From Nautilus pompilius (taxonomy: Eukaryota > Mollusca > Cephalopoda > Nautilida > Nautilidae): a stretch of 64,000 nt of DNA. Every line of letters starts with the position of its first letter. The first letter of the stretch is position 1. Shown piece by piece: positions 12,901-25,000 of the stretch. A model generated the notes under the pieces. The model had not been told where the DNA came from and did no database searches. It worked only from the letters and a program-made list of their open reading frames with translations. The stretch lies in assembly GCA_018389105.1 (NCBI GenBank), contig JACATO010001023.1, positions 166,001-230,000 of the forward strand, given 5' to 3'. The position numbers and the translations under genes were made by a program.

Positions 12901-15735
12901 AGTCTTTTTTCTACATGTTGGAATTAATCACTTCATTTTGATTCAGATAATTTATAGTTTGTTCCGTGTTGCATTAAGCTTCCATCAACCATGAAGATTA
13001 CGCCTCATCACGATAATGGCACCTGGCAACACTTTGATATGCATATACCGTGAATAACTCAGACTTGGTCCAATTTAAAAGTCTGATAAGTCAGGGCATT
13101 TTTAATCCCCCCCCCCTGAGTTGCAGTTACTAGTTAATTCCTCATTATAACTCAGTTTTTCAGTTGACTTTGGATTGGTTTTGATCACAGTTTGCCCTAT
13201 GTTTAAGAAACTGTGGATTTCTTTTTCTTAAGTCACTGAGCATAAGTTTATTCTGCAAAAGGTTGGCACTAACACTATAGCCAAACATGTTTTCAAGAAA
13301 GTCAACCGATTCTTCAGAACTAGCTCGGGCATGGGTGGAGTATGTACAGACGATAGTCCGGCCACGTTGAGGTCGAGGTCTGGTTTCCAAACTCTTGTGA
13401 TTATCAGTCGTCCAGGTTTAGCGGCCAAACGTTTGCCACATTTACCTAAGAACGTCTATGAATGACGTAGTTAAGGTGATAAGTCCTATTAAGGTGAGCA
13501 CACTCAATAGCTGTTTGGTGCCTTGAGAGATTTTGAAGCCCTGTTGCTTCACTGACGTATGACAGCTGTCCAAAGCCAGAGTTCTGAAACACTCTTTTAC
13601 ACTTGAAGTCCAGCGATTCCCGGGGAAAAAAAGCCAACCACACGCTTAACACATTCTTTTATTGTCCTCTCTATAAAAAGATGCAAATCTCCTTCCTAGA
13701 TGATGCAGCAGCATTTATTTAACTCTTTACAGACTAGAACCACCAAATCAAGCTCCACAGACATTGCTCTTTGAAATCTAAAACTAACACTGATGCTTTG
13801 TTTGAATTATAACGCTTTTCTTTTTTTTTTAAATTTAGCAAGACACGGCCAAGAACAGAATGTGTGGAGGATATCCACTTTCAAAAACCTGTTGAAATAG
13901 GATCCCTGCTCCTTTTCTTATCACAGGTTAGATATGTTTGCACAACTTTCTCTAGAAAAATGTTCGTGTAACTGTCACGTGGGTCATCGGTAATTGTAGT
14001 GATGGCAAATCTGTAAACATTATCGATAAGATTTCTTCAGGAATGTTATGATTGATTTAATTAATCTTCTGCTAGAGATGAAAGCATTTTTATTCCTGAT
14101 TTAAAAAAAAAAAAAAAACTTTCCTGCTTGGTTATTAACCAAAATAATTTTTGAATCCAGTAGAGGTGGTTGGGTCAAGCTGCTGTTCTCTTTAACTCTA
14201 AAGCCCATTTATTCTTCGTCCTACGCAAGGGGAGGTTATTCATTTATGTTACATTATAAACTGTACTGAATCAAAATGTCTTTAACAGCTTTGATTGTTT
14301 TATACTTGATGTTCTCCAGACAAAGGAGAGGTAACAGCATCAAAACAAGGTACATTCAGAAAATGTTTTGCCTAATGATGTGTAAACATAGCAACAAAAG
14401 ACTGACTTTGAATTTTAAACATGCTGAACAGTTGGAAATATTAGATCGACCAAACTTGGATTTTAGACCTTGAGATGAGATTTTTGAGCATGTGAATAGT
14501 CACAACATGTTTTAGCAGCTGTCATTACCAAAAGGTTCAGTTTGACCCCCCCCCCTGTTTATCACCTGGGCTGCCAACTACTATTTAAATCTGTATTACT
14601 CAGCACAGGTTAAATCACAGTACCTTCCTTGTTAATACAATCCTTATGTAAGGTAAAGTCTGTATATTGCTCTTATTAAATATACAGCCAGTTCAATGCA
14701 ATACTAGTTAGTGCTTCTAGGCTGGAGTGGTATAAGAATCATGTTAATGGCTCTCTCTCTCTTCTCTAGGGGCCATCACATAAGTACTATTTAAACTAAC
14801 AGGCATATGTGTTTATTTAGATTAAAGCTTCTTAAAACTATGTTGTTGATATGCATAACCATCAGTTAGATTGTCTAAATATTTGTTATAAAAACTTTAA
14901 AGTCTTTTTTTCTTCATTGCTGTACTCACCAAACTGTGGCCATGACTGGTGTTACAGCAGTCAGATCATAACTGTCACAAATGACTTGACGAGTTTGGCA
15001 GAGACAAAGTATTTTGGCCTCCAGTCATTACTGTCGGCATATTTCGTGAAATTATTTTAAACTTCAATGTCTTGTCTTTCAGGTGGTGTATGTCAAAGAA
15101 TCCAAAATGCAGGTAAGAGTGCAAGCATATGTGGTGAACCCCGTTGATGGGTCAGAGGACACAACCAACACGTTCCACTTTACCTTTGATTCCCAGAAAG
15201 GAAATCTTCCAAGAGTCTTACCAAAGTCATACGGAGGTACAGTAAAAGTTTCTATAGTTTCCCTCGTGCTTTGTTTTTCGTTCACATTATGATCACTCTC
15301 TCATACATCTTTCGCTTCTGGTGTTCAGATCTGTTCATTATGTAAATTATTAATCACATAAGGTCATACATAATGTTGATTTGAAGTAGATCAAATCTGC
15401 CACTCTGCTGTTATCAGAGAGTGATTTTCAGATTTTCCAATCTTCTCCCAAACTCTGCTTTGAGCAATTAAGGAATTTTAAAAGAAAAATAACAAGACAT
15501 TTATAAATTTTAACTTTCAAACCCATCAGATTCCCACCTCATCCCTAACTGCTGCTCCAAATAGAGAAGCACATCCTTTAAATCTTGCACTTCATGTTCT
15601 GGATTAGCAATCAGGGAAAAAACATTTTGTGTATTCTTTCTGTTTTCAGAAACTATGTTGTATTTGGACGGCAAGCGTATCTTTGAATCAAAGAGGAAAA
15701 CTGCATGTCCCAGTGATCAGAACACATTGGGGTAG
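970..15735 (+). CDS. ACOT9: Acyl-CoA thioesterase 9 (mitochondrial), 5'-partial, 12 coding exons
   Basis: Hydrolyses acyl-CoA to free acid and CoA in mitochondria (family knowledge). Coding exons: 970-1015, 4988-5169, 5364-5456, 6250-6350, 8096-8166, 9195-9262, 10588-10699, 11372-11462, 12700-12785, 13839-13926, 15083-15236, 15650-15735 (TAG stop). They sum to 1178 nt, i.e. 391 codons plus stop after a 2-nt carry-in, and every junction keeps phase. Recognisable ACOT9 signatures in order are FGRILEDLDT, SPLSIVTAMVDKI, ISGNVTWVGRSSME, LFVMVARDS, NTVWM, ICHPEERNIHNKIFGGFLMR, FQKPVEIGSLL, NTFHFTF and MLYLDGKR, which cover both hot-dog folds. Human ACOT9 is about 439 aa, so roughly the N-terminal 50 residues including the targeting peptide lie left of the window. 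All introns are GT-AG except the one after 6350, which appears to use GC. Exon 1 (970-1015) rests on weaker similarity than the rest. Confidence 0.95.
1591..1840 (+). repeat. Putative tRNA-derived SINE with internal (TC)n
   Basis: The 5' part (GGCCGGTGGCAAAGAGGCTGG ... GAGTTCCAACCCC) resembles tRNA A and B box spacing, followed by an unrelated tail and a (TC)n run at 1704-1723. It is GC-richer than the intron around it. Edges are approximate. Confidence 0.4.
1985..2760 (-). mobile_element. Decayed Tc1/mariner-type transposase relic
   Basis: Read on the minus strand with frameshifts and stops, this block shows Tc1-like landmarks: a DESVFGLFG motif (like SDESRFNLF), REQYSSQCI (like GERYxPxCI) and PAPSPDINITEARWSYM (like PAYSPDLNPIENLWDYL). 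It lies in an ACOT9 intron. It is non-functional as it stands, with many stops. Confidence 0.6.
4505..4740 (+). repeat. Minisatellite, 54-bp unit
   Basis: GTGACAGTGTTTGA recurs at 4593, 4647 and 4701, each followed by a GTGTCTCTCTGTATATGTTTGA-like segment. A more diverged unit precedes at about 4510. Confidence 0.75.
6351..8095 (+). other. GC-AG intron of ACOT9
   Basis: The exon ending CAACAG at 6350 is followed by GCATGT, and the next exon starts after TTCCAG at 8095. The join is phase 0 and gives the same number of residues between the ME of WVGRSSME and LFVMV as human ACOT9. GT alternatives a few bases downstream (6357, 6360) would also be in frame but insert two or three residues. A minor-class GC donor is therefore the best reading, but transcripts have not been seen. 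Confidence 0.65.
11014..11170. mobile_element. Short MITE with pogo-like inverted ends
   Basis: Left end AGTAAAACCTCGGTTTAAAG and right end AAATTGAGGTTTTACTATA form an imperfect terminal inverted repeat around about 150 bp. The interior is GC-richer than its surroundings. There is no coding capacity. Boundaries are approximate. Confidence 0.6.
11194..11222 (+). mobile_element. Solo Tc1-type terminal inverted repeat
   Basis: TA followed by CAGTGGTGGCTAAAAGTATT, closely resembling the classic Tc1-family end (CAGTGGTGGCCAAAAGTATTG). No matching opposite end was found nearby, so it is probably the remnant of a degraded or truncated element. Confidence 0.5.
12346..12600 (-). repeat. tRNA-derived SINE, family member 1
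   Basis: On the minus strand it starts GGCATGGTAGTTCAGTGGTTAGC (A-box type) and contains GGTTCGAATCC, a perfect RNA polymerase III B box. The tail includes GTTGTCTCCCTTGTAGACAT and TGTACACACCAACAAC, shared with the copies at 49.5 and 56.0 kb. Confidence 0.75.
13160..13652 (-). mobile_element. Possible LINE endonuclease remnant
   Basis: Two overlapping minus-strand frames in GC-richer DNA. One reads RTIVCTYSTHARASSEESVD, which loosely resembles the VxxxYAPxxxxxxEEKxxF region of non-LTR endonucleases. Similarity is weak and the interpretation tentative. Confidence 0.25.
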
Positions 15736-15901
15736 AATTCCCAAAAGGAATGCCTGCAGTTCAAAATTTGTGAGATTATTTGCTTGACAGTTAGAATTGT
15801 AAAATGCTGCTTTCACTAATGAAACTGGAATGGGTTTTGAAGTTGTCTACCATTACAGTAGACTACAGTGTTTTTTGGGATTGTTAATATTACACTGTCC
15901 A

Positions 15902-15907
15902 AATAAA
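15902..15907 (+). terminator. Polyadenylation signal AATAAA of ACOT9
   Basis: Canonical AATAAA about 167 bp after the ACOT9 stop codon, on the coding strand. It is the first such hexamer downstream and is followed by more AT-rich sequence; the cleavage site is not determined. Confidence 0.5.
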
Positions 15908-16465
15908 ATTAAAAGTGTTTAATGGATAATAAAAACAAAAGAGAAATGAGTTCATTAACATGTAGTCATAGCAACTGATTAGAGAAATCCATGTGCACTC
16001 TTTATGCACCAACCTATTAAGTGCCATACATTGAGAATAAGTTTGGTGACCAGACTAGTTTTACTGATGCCTTCCAAATTTAGTTTACAAACAAGCATTT
16101 TTCAGCTTTACTACCATTTTTATATTAAACCAGAAGTTGTATAGTACCATAACTGCTGCTGACCACTGACATTCCTGTACCTCATGAGGCCTGGCAAGAA
16201 ATGTAAAGTTGTTACAAGAACTCTAATGTTTAGCTCTGGAAGGGAGAGGGGGTACACACTACCGGAAGTTCTTCTCCATAACTAAAGGGCATCCTGATTA
16301 CCTTTCGTGGCTAGTCAGGCCTCCTTAAATGCAACAGATTCTGATACAGTTTAGTTTTGGCCATACAAATGCAATGAAACTATTTCATGGATTGAGATCT
16401 AAGGCAGCAGCTACATTATCTGATGACACTTCTTACACAGATAAACACTGTGTAAAACAAACATT
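15908..16465. other. Intergenic gap between convergent ACOT9 and TMEM256 3' ends
   Basis: About 560 bp separates the presumed polyadenylation signals of the two tail-to-tail genes. I see no coding exon or clear repeat in it. Confidence 0.5.
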
Positions 16466-16471
16466 TTTATT
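16466..16471 (-). terminator. Polyadenylation signal of TMEM256
   Basis: TTTATT on the plus strand, i.e. AATAAA on the minus strand, about 190 bp downstream of the TMEM256 stop codon. It is placed plausibly for the poly(A) signal of that gene. Confidence 0.4.
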
Positions 16472-16661
16472 TCATGCTTTGAAATTCCATTCTAGATCAG
16501 CACAGCCTTTGCTACACCTGGATGTGCTTAGTTACAAAATTCAAGCAGATATTTCCCCCCCTTTTAAAGATTATATTGCAAGTCTTGGTTGCTAAATTTA
16601 CATTCCAATCCAAAACACAGCTGTGGAAAACAACCTGTTTCAGCAGCGGCCAGCTTCCTGC

Positions 16662-19600
16662 CTATATGGCCATGGCCAGCCAGGCAGAAATGAGCAGTAT
16701 TCCGCCGTAGGGAGTCACCTGTCGAATCCACGTTTTCCCCGTCAGAGCGTGGTAGTAACAGCTCCCAGAAAACAGAAGAATCCCTAAGCATAGCAGCACC
16801 CCAACCTTAAAACAAACAAAAAAAAAGACCTTAAATTTATGCTGTCTAGTTTAGCTTGGTAGTTACAAGGCGTGGATACATCTGTCAAGGCTTATGCTAG
16901 ACGTGCAAATATTGTTACTATCTTTTGTTCACAGTCCACATAAATGCAGAGAATTCGAAATCTTGGAAGAGATCAGACATTCAAAATAAATCCGGCTTCC
17001 ATGCAGTTAAACTATGGTGATGGGTTATACTTGTTATGCACAAATGAGGAATATTGGTGGCAATGAGCTATCAGGCACAGATGCACTGGTTTTTGCCAAC
17101 TCCATTTAAAAAGATCAGTTCAAACAGCGATGATGTTTTGGGTTTTAGACATTTTGGTAGAGATCTAACAGCAGTTTTCAGAATAATTAAGGATCTTGGA
17201 TGTGTGTGTGGCAGAAAATTATCCATTCAGTAGCAACATTACCAGGTGTCATAATTATAAGATGCCTGAAGTTTCACACTTGATGTTAAAAATAAATTTT
17301 AAATGAATAGAATTGGTTAGTACTGCAAACCAGTTTAATATGAGTATTTTTGTAGAGTAACTAAGCCAAGATAAATCCTTGTAATAATGGAACCAATCTA
17401 AACACACAACAGGATTCTTCCCAAAGCATCATTTTACATATCCACCTGATGATGTTTTGTTTTGGTCCTAAATTGCAACTGCCCATTAAGAACAAATCAT
17501 TTAAACTGGTCATAAACTCCACTGGGTACTGGTAGAATGCCCTGTCAACATCCCACACACAATGCAGATGATTTCTCATACAGACTAAAGTGACTAAGAT
17601 TTTCAAGATATTCAAGAACGATAATGTTGAGGAAAAACATAAAAAAAATATTGTAAAATTTTTTCCCAGTGCTGTGCTCCCATAGTAGAAAGAAAGAATG
17701 TCACTATACTCTGTCAGCTGCTCAAGATCCTTGGAGAATGTATGTATATCTTACTTATGCAAGCCTAGCAACACTGGGGAGAACCCTAAACAGTGTATAT
17801 AGACATTTGAGTTCAGAAGTGTTTAAGAGATGGACCTCTGTTCCTGGTCGGTGAGTACCTATGGCATGCGAATTCAAAGTTTTTGAGAAACCCTAAAATG
17901 TTTAGTGCTCACAAGGCTTTAGAAATTATCAAGTATAAATTAATATACTTTGCTCGCTTGAGTGCATTTACGGACCAAAAAAAAGATGTTAAAGTTTGCA
18001 GTAGGAGACCTAACAGACTTGTTGCCGTTTGCAGTCCCTCACCAAGATTATCTCCATTGCAGAGATTGGCATACAAGGCATCAAACAACTTAGTGATTAT
18101 TACACAGACCAAAGCAAAGCTGATGTATACTGAGCCACACCTTTGCAGGCATCAGATTGCATTGATAATTAATGTTATACCAATGTCACAAAGTTGTCTA
18201 TTTGAATAAGGTAATCTGGCTAGATTGCAATTCAGTCATGGCACCTGTTAGTAGCAACCATCTTGTTGAAGAAAAGTTTAGTTCTTGTAACCATGCTAAC
18301 ATCTGCACATTGTTTTGCTAGTATACCGCAAATCTGACCATGCTGGCCAATGTTATTCTTTAGTCTAACAGCACAACCTAAACTACTGCCATATATGCTT
18401 GTTTCAACAGAACATGTTTTTAATATTACCCCCACAAAACATTTGACATGCCTTTTACAAGTCAAGTGGCTAGACTTGCAAATGGCCACAATACATCACC
18501 ATCACATGATAATGAACATGAATTAATGTGGCAAAGGACCAAAGTGTGCATGCCAACAAGGGGACGTCATGGATGCCCTTAAATAGAATGTGACCCAGTG
18601 AATCTTAAGTGTCACCCTGGAAATCCGTCATCTTTCTACCAACCCAGGTATCACAAAATGGTGGTTATCAGAACAGGTATGACTTACCAGATAAGGCCTT
18701 CTAGTCAAGGGGACAGCCAGCAAAGCTACAGAGTTAATGAGATGCACCTGATTACCAACAGAAAACACCTGCAAGATAAACACTTTGATCAGAGAGGTTC
18801 AAGTTATGGTTTTTCACGTAAATACCATACTTACACAAATCCAGGCTAACCGAACAAAAACAAAACCAACCTCCCTCACATGACATTAAAATGGCCACCA
18901 AACTGTAGCAGCCCTAAAATGGTTATGGTCAAATATGGACTTCATCACTTTCTCCTCATCAGACTCGCTGTCACTGCTTTCTTTAACACTTTCAACTTTC
19001 CCATATTGCAATCTTCTGTTCTGCCCATGCTGCTGCCGCCAACCAAACAGAACGCCCTTCTTAGCTGTTTTGCTATGGCAGGCCACAGTGTGTGGCTGGG
19101 ATAATGTTGAAAACTGCTGTAGACCCAGCATTGTGACCTGCTGAACCTGTTGTAAAACAGCCACTTTGGTTCGTTAATAGCAATATTTACAGTGTGATAT
19201 GATGTAGAAAACTACTGCTTTTATATGCTATACGATGAGGAAACCGAGCAGCAAAACAGTTAATGCAACCAGTTGGTGTTATCGTTGTCTTGATCACTGA
19301 GCCAACCTGTGAAATAATTTTAAAACCAGTCTGAACTGCTAAGCTTGTTGAAAGAGACATCTAGTGGCTGTAGTTGAAAAATCATGCCTCCGAGAATGAC
19401 TGAAAAGTCAGGCTTTCCTTTCAACAGAGTATCTTTTGCCTCTGCAGTTAAATGTCTGTGGTGAGCATCTGACACAAGTGACAAATTTTAAGAGAGCTCC
19501 AGGCAGCCACAACCAGACAATGCAAATCCACTCCTGATGTATGGCAGAAGTTTCACTCTGTCCACAATACAACACATGACAGTGGTGTAGTTTTTCATAA

Positions 19601-21808
19601 ACAGTAAACCACACATGCACATCTTTGCCTTCTTTTCTATAACTGTTAAAAAATATCTAATCAGTTTCTAATTGTTCTTCTCTGTTTTCATGCATGAAAC
19701 ACGTATATTCCATGAGTTTATTTAACGTTAATTTATGACAGATGGCAGTTCAGAGTTATAAGAAAAAACCAAACTGTTTCATAAAATGAGGCTTCACACA
19801 CCTTGGCTTGTAATATTTCTGTGGGTGCAGGTAGGCAGTCATTTCATTGCTTCCCCACAAATTCTCACAACTCACATTCCAGTTCCACATTATATTTTTG
19901 TTCCAGTCCCATGTTTACTGATAGCATTGTTTTCTCCACCATTCTTCTCCCCCACACTGAATTCATGTTGAGCTGTACAATTTGTCTTGCAAAACCAATC
20001 ACTTTCTACTTATAAAAAGCGCTAATAAACTCTAATTTCACTTCCTCAATGATATCATAGCTATTTCGTAACCTATACTTTAAGTTAAAAGTGCAGTGAT
20101 GGATGACCTAGGTAATCAATATATTTTGGTAAGTCTACACAAGACTTTGTGATAAGAAATAGGCTAATACAAACATGAAATTAATTCCTAGAAAATTTGG
20201 CTCCAGTAAAGACAAAAGAACTGCATGTCACTCTGAGCCAAACCCTTGTTTTTTGAAGAAAGGTTGACTCGCATTAAAATATGATCATATGGTATTTTGT
20301 CATTTATGAACAAAAATAAAAAGACAACGAAACGAAGCAATAAACATCAATAATTATAATAATTTCAATGATCACATAACATTTTGGCACATACTGGAGG
20401 TAAAAGTATTCTTCAAAATTGACTTGAATTTTAAAACAAATTGCTTTTTAGTTGCAAAACTGATGTTAAACTCATTTAATAAAGATGTGCCTAACTCAAA
20501 AAATCAGATTACATTTCTGTTCAAGAATTCTTTTAACTCTACCTATGATAGATACAAACCCATCTCACCTTTTTCAGATCTGGAGCAGTTTTACTAGGCT
20601 GCAAGACTGAAAGGTTACAATAAACAAAGAATTAGATAAATAAAACAAGCTTATTTTTCCAAGTCATTCCTGAGATAAATCTGATATCAGGTTGTCCGAT
20701 ATAATAGAAACCAATAAAACTTTTCTGGACTAGCTACTACTGAAAACATGTACACATTGTGTAAGGTTTAAACTCTCATGAAACTAAACCTAGGTTCACT
20801 AGATATTACACCTCAATTTCTCTCATACAAGGATGAAGATCTTGATAAAGACCTTGAACGTCATCCTTCTAATCAAAACTACATTGTAATGTTTACAGAT
20901 ATCATTTAGAAATCCCGACTCACTTTCAGGCTATTCCATGTCAGATCACCCAGGGTTTGTAATCGATCTCTCTCTCTCTATATATATATATATATCTATT
21001 TTTTTTGCACCTGCTGATTGTGAGGGTTTCCTTCCAATTCTAAAATGTCTAATTGTTAAAATATCCATAGCTTGGGAACGATAACATTTGGGGTTTTTCA
21101 CTTGGTTGGGGTGTGGAAGGATGGAGAGGCTGGTTACAGACGGGAGATCTGACATGGGACGGATTTCTCAGTGGGTGCAATACAACCGGTGTACACCACG
21201 GCAGGGTTTGTTTATCCCCCCACCGGCTCCAATTAGTGTTTGTTGTGCGTATTCGGCCGTGGAGTGGCACAAGTACGAGGGGTAGCCGGGCCGGGTGCAG
21301 GTGTCGTTAAGCTACCCATGTAGGGGAGAGGGAGGGGGGGCGCCCGTGTACACCACGGCAGGGTTTGTTTATCCCACCGGCTCCAGTTAGTGTTTGTTGT
21401 GCGTATTCGGCCGCCGAGTGACACAAGTACGAGGGGTAGCCGGGCCGGGTGCAGGTGTCGTTAAGCTACCCATGTAGGGGAGGGGGGGCGCCCGCCCGTC
21501 TAGAACAGACAGAGGGCACTGGGGGTCGGCCCGATCTTACCGTGATTTCCATAGGCCCCCATGGCAACAGCTAGTCCCCCAGAGAGTCCGCCGATCCTCA
21601 CGAAAGCGGTCCCCGACCGGAACCCGTCCCTCGAGCAGGGCAGGGCGCGGTCGTCCTTGGTTCCGCCCATGGTGGGAATGCCGAACCGGCCCCAGCCCCA
21701 GGTCCCGCCGCTGCAGGCCGCCGAGCGGCCGGACCAGGGGACAAACGCGCCAATCAGGGAGGACGCGAAGTCGTTCACGATCGCGTTGGTCTGTCGGAAC
21801 AAATCCAT
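16662..21808 (-). CDS. TMEM256: TMEM256 homologue (DUF423-type small membrane protein), 4 exons
   Basis: Small multi-pass membrane protein of poorly known function. Minus-strand exons in coding order: 21808-21541, 20606-20569, 18768-18688, 16805-16662 (TAG). They give 176 aa with all phases matching (1, 0, 0). Exon 1 ends with FVRIGGLSGGLAVAMGAYG, the family's first helix. Exon 3 carries HLINSVALLAVPLTRRPYL, like the human HSLALLGVP...RKP block. Exon 4 carries LLCLGILLFSGSCYYHALTG and TPYGGILLISAWLAMA, matching the family's last two helices. The 38-nt exon 2 is supported by phase and by completing the expected HxLQ-like segment. I chose the ATG at 21808 (MDLFRQTNAIVND). An in-frame ATG at 22021 would add 71 residues. 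The N-terminal region before the first helix is longer and more Gly/Arg-rich than the 113-aa human protein. Confidence 0.9.
21188..21493. repeat. Two-copy tandem duplication, 157-bp period, in TMEM256 intron 1
   Basis: A unit starting GTGTACACCACGGCAGGG and ending in a GGGGAGGG...GCGCCCG stretch occurs twice, with the shared GTACACC word at 21191 and 21348. Copies are nearly identical apart from small indels and a few substitutions (for example GGCCGTGGAG versus GGCCGCCGAG). It lies about 50 bp after the exon-1 donor in GC-rich DNA. Confidence 0.85.
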
Positions 21809-22060
21809 CTTCTCCGTGACCGCCCCCGTCCCCCAGCCACCGCGACAGGGAGTTTCAATGGCGACCGCTCGTCTCGCCCGCAGAAGCGAGAAGTTCGCCT
21901 CCCGCGGCAGAAAATCGGAATTCCAAGGGAGACTACTCTCGAGCCCCGGCAACAACCGTGTCTCGATGCTCTTAACTATCAATTCGTCTTTTAGAACATT
22001 AAAAAGCCCCGACTTTGGCAAGCAATCTAAATCGTGGCGGTATTAGAGCAGCAGCACTAA
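21809..22060 (-). promoter_or_regulatory. GC/CpG-rich 5' region of TMEM256
   Basis: Together with exon 1 and the tandem repeat this forms a GC- and CpG-rich island (about 21.1-22.05 kb) in otherwise AT-rich DNA, as expected of a promoter or 5' UTR. It is open in the TMEM256 frame up to an ATG at 22021, so part may be translated. No TATA box or specific factor site could be assigned. Confidence 0.45.
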
Positions 22061-25000
22061 CGACGAGGAAAAAAAGAAAAATAAAGAGGGGGGGTCTACT
22101 TCAGAGAGGAGTTTAGAAAGCAGGGGGGTCATCAAGACAGAAGTACTACTACAGCATCACTGTCACTGATGGCGATTTTCGTTACTCGGGCAAATTCTCT
22201 GCCCAAAAGAAATATTTTCGAAATCAAACCTCGCAGACGGGGGTAGCTAACTTACAGCAGCCCTCTTTTCACCAGGCCACTGTCACAGCCGTTGAAAACT
22301 ACTGTATATGCAAAATTTATGCATTAGTTCAAAGTTGCCCCCAACCAAAATTAAAATGTTTCAACTGCTGTAAAAAAAAAAAAAAATAATAATTTACACT
22401 AAATGCCCAGTTGTTTCAGCTCGTTATCGGTTTATTACTAGTCATAGTATTCTTTTGCACCCATACATACTTCAAAAAGGAGTTAAATTTGAAAAAAATA
22501 CTTTCAATGAAAATGTATTTAATTTGTTGTTTACAAAACAAGACTTCTCTTCCACATTCCTGATTTCATTTCCTAAACATGGTTTTTATTTGCAACATAG
22601 CATCAGGAATAAACCGGCAGACATTCAATTAAATAAACAAACATTATTATAGATTAACTATTATTGATGAGGAGCATAACTCTGAATAAGATGAGAACAG
22701 TACCTTGACATCATTCAAATTAAAATTATGGTCAAAATTTAAATCATATGGCAAGTCAAATTCTTCCTTCCATTCAAATGTGCAGCAAACACCAGATATG
22801 AATTTCATATATTTACATTTGCATTTTTTTATTTTTTAAAAAATTTGTTTGTTTCTCTCCCTTGCTAAAGTTCAACCTTATTGTTGCAAAAATTAACTGT
22901 TAATTACATAATAATAATTAGTCATTTATCACTAGAGGTCTCTTCTTGCCCTAAGCAGGCATGATTCTTCTCTTAGTCTTCCATCAGATTTTATCCAAAA
23001 TTACTACTATCGGATATCCACTAAGGGGACTGACAGTCAACGAGTTCTTACAACACTAAGCATGGATAGTGGATGAAACAGTATTCCCAGACAGTACAAT
23101 TATACATACATATTATGTATTTTACATACACACAATATAGGCTTTCCTAAAAGTTAACTATCCAATACTGAAAAGCACATTCTACAACCAGCTCTCGGGT
23201 TATCAGTCACATGGTGGGCAGCCGTATAGAAATCAACCAATAGATCTGAATAGAGGCACAACAGTTATAAAAAAGTCGAAGAGTCCTATCAAACTGAAAA
23301 AAAAATAAAAATTTATCAGCTTTGAATCAAATAGGAATAAAGAAGAGAGTCAACATCATATCCTTTCTTTTCATTTACGTTGAATAAAAATTATTATTAT
23401 TCGTACAAACTTAGTAAAATTTGGTTGTTACTGTGGTTCTCTTGTGAATTTTGAGACCTCTCCTTAGTTTAGAACAGAAAGCTATTGGTGTACTGTTTAG
23501 TAGACAATTAGCATCCCACCAAACAGTGATACAAATGACTAACAACCAGCAATCTTTCCCCATTACAGTTAGAAAAAGGTAGATAAAAGTTTAAGGCAAG
23601 CAAAAGCTTTGAGAGTTACTAGATGATGTTAAAAATAGAATTTCTTACTCCAGCATATCCCCCAAAGGTTAGCCAAAGCTCCACCTATGGAATCATTCTT
23701 CTTTTAAGGGGACTGACAGAGTTGTAAAAATTTAAAACAAAAAAAAAATCTTACAATTTTCATATTTATTTATTTCCAGCAGAACACAATCAAAGATGTA
23801 CAAAGTTGTCTGGATCAGTAGTCAAAGCTGGTGTTTTTTTCTGGTTGGTAGGAATTGGATTAAGGTTCATTGTTCTTCTCTTGACATAATAATAATAATA
23901 ATAAATATAGCAACGAGAACACCACCCAAAGTTTAATCATCAATCAGCCTTTATTGCCAACAATCCATTAACATTTACAGCTTCATACTGCAGTAGTGTG
24001 TGTGTGTGTGTGTGTGTGTTACTATATCAGCACACAGAAAGAGTAGGCTGAACCAGGCAGACATCACTTGGATTACCTGGACAGTCACAATGAAGTTAAT
24101 ATCATTTTTTCAGAGGTAAAAAAAGAACAAAACTATTAAAAACAGGATCACTGTCAGACTTTTGAGGCAGCTTGATAAAAATAATTTTAAAAAAATTTTA
24201 AATAAATAAAATGGGCTGATTTCAGCATATGATACAAACAGCATAACCATTTAATTTAAATATTGCAATGGGGGAGAATAGGGAAATAAGTCTCGTGTGT
24301 TTAATCTCTCTTAATGCTCCACAAAATCATATTCCCCATCCAGAGGTTCAAGAGATACAAATGCAGCAAAAAAACATACCACCTCATTTACATTTCTCCC
24401 TGGCCAGAGTTACTGACATAGCAGTTAATTTTTTCCAATTATCATCTAAAAAAAAACAAAAAAAAACTGGGTAATATCAACGAAAAATGTCATTTATTTA
24501 TTAACAAATTATACAAAAATATAGATATCATTATTAAGAATTATATTTTGCATTTTAATTTTAGAGAGAAACAACAGAGGAATAGTTCAATGCTTATAAC
24601 AACAAAGTAAACCTGCAGATAGAATTAAAATCAATTTTAACAATAAATCAGTATTCTGTTAGAACTTTAAAATCTCCTCTAATATACAAAATAAGGACGT
24701 GCAGTACTTACAAACTCCCGAAGAAAGCAAATTTAGATCCTTTGGGGGGGGGGGGGGGTTCAGGATTATTTCACAAATTGTCCACCTTTAAGAAAATCAG
24801 GTTTCTGTTATACTACCCCACCCTCAAGTGGCATCGCTAGACAGAATTTCAAACGAGACCAGAACAATACCCGACAAATTCAAGGAAATTATGTAAGAAA
24901 AGAAGAAAACGAGTCAGCTCCCTGAAACATATTTAAAAAGTACGTCCCTGCCACTCAGCCAGTTGAAATCTAAGAATGTTGTTACATCACTATCACTGCA

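Noticed and set aside
18886-19164. 92-codon minus-strand frame in TMEM256 intron, acidic SDSESDEE stretch
   Set aside because: It overlaps two plus-strand frames, has no splice or family support, and the four TMEM256 exons join cleanly without it.
20569-20606. Alternative 30-nt reading of TMEM256 exon 2 after the TTGCAG acceptor
   Set aside because: It introduces a stop and breaks phase; the acceptor TTTCAG giving 38 nt restores an open frame to exon 3.
21561-22046. 161-codon plus-strand frame
   Set aside because: It is the antisense shadow of TMEM256 exon 1 and its GC-rich 5' region.
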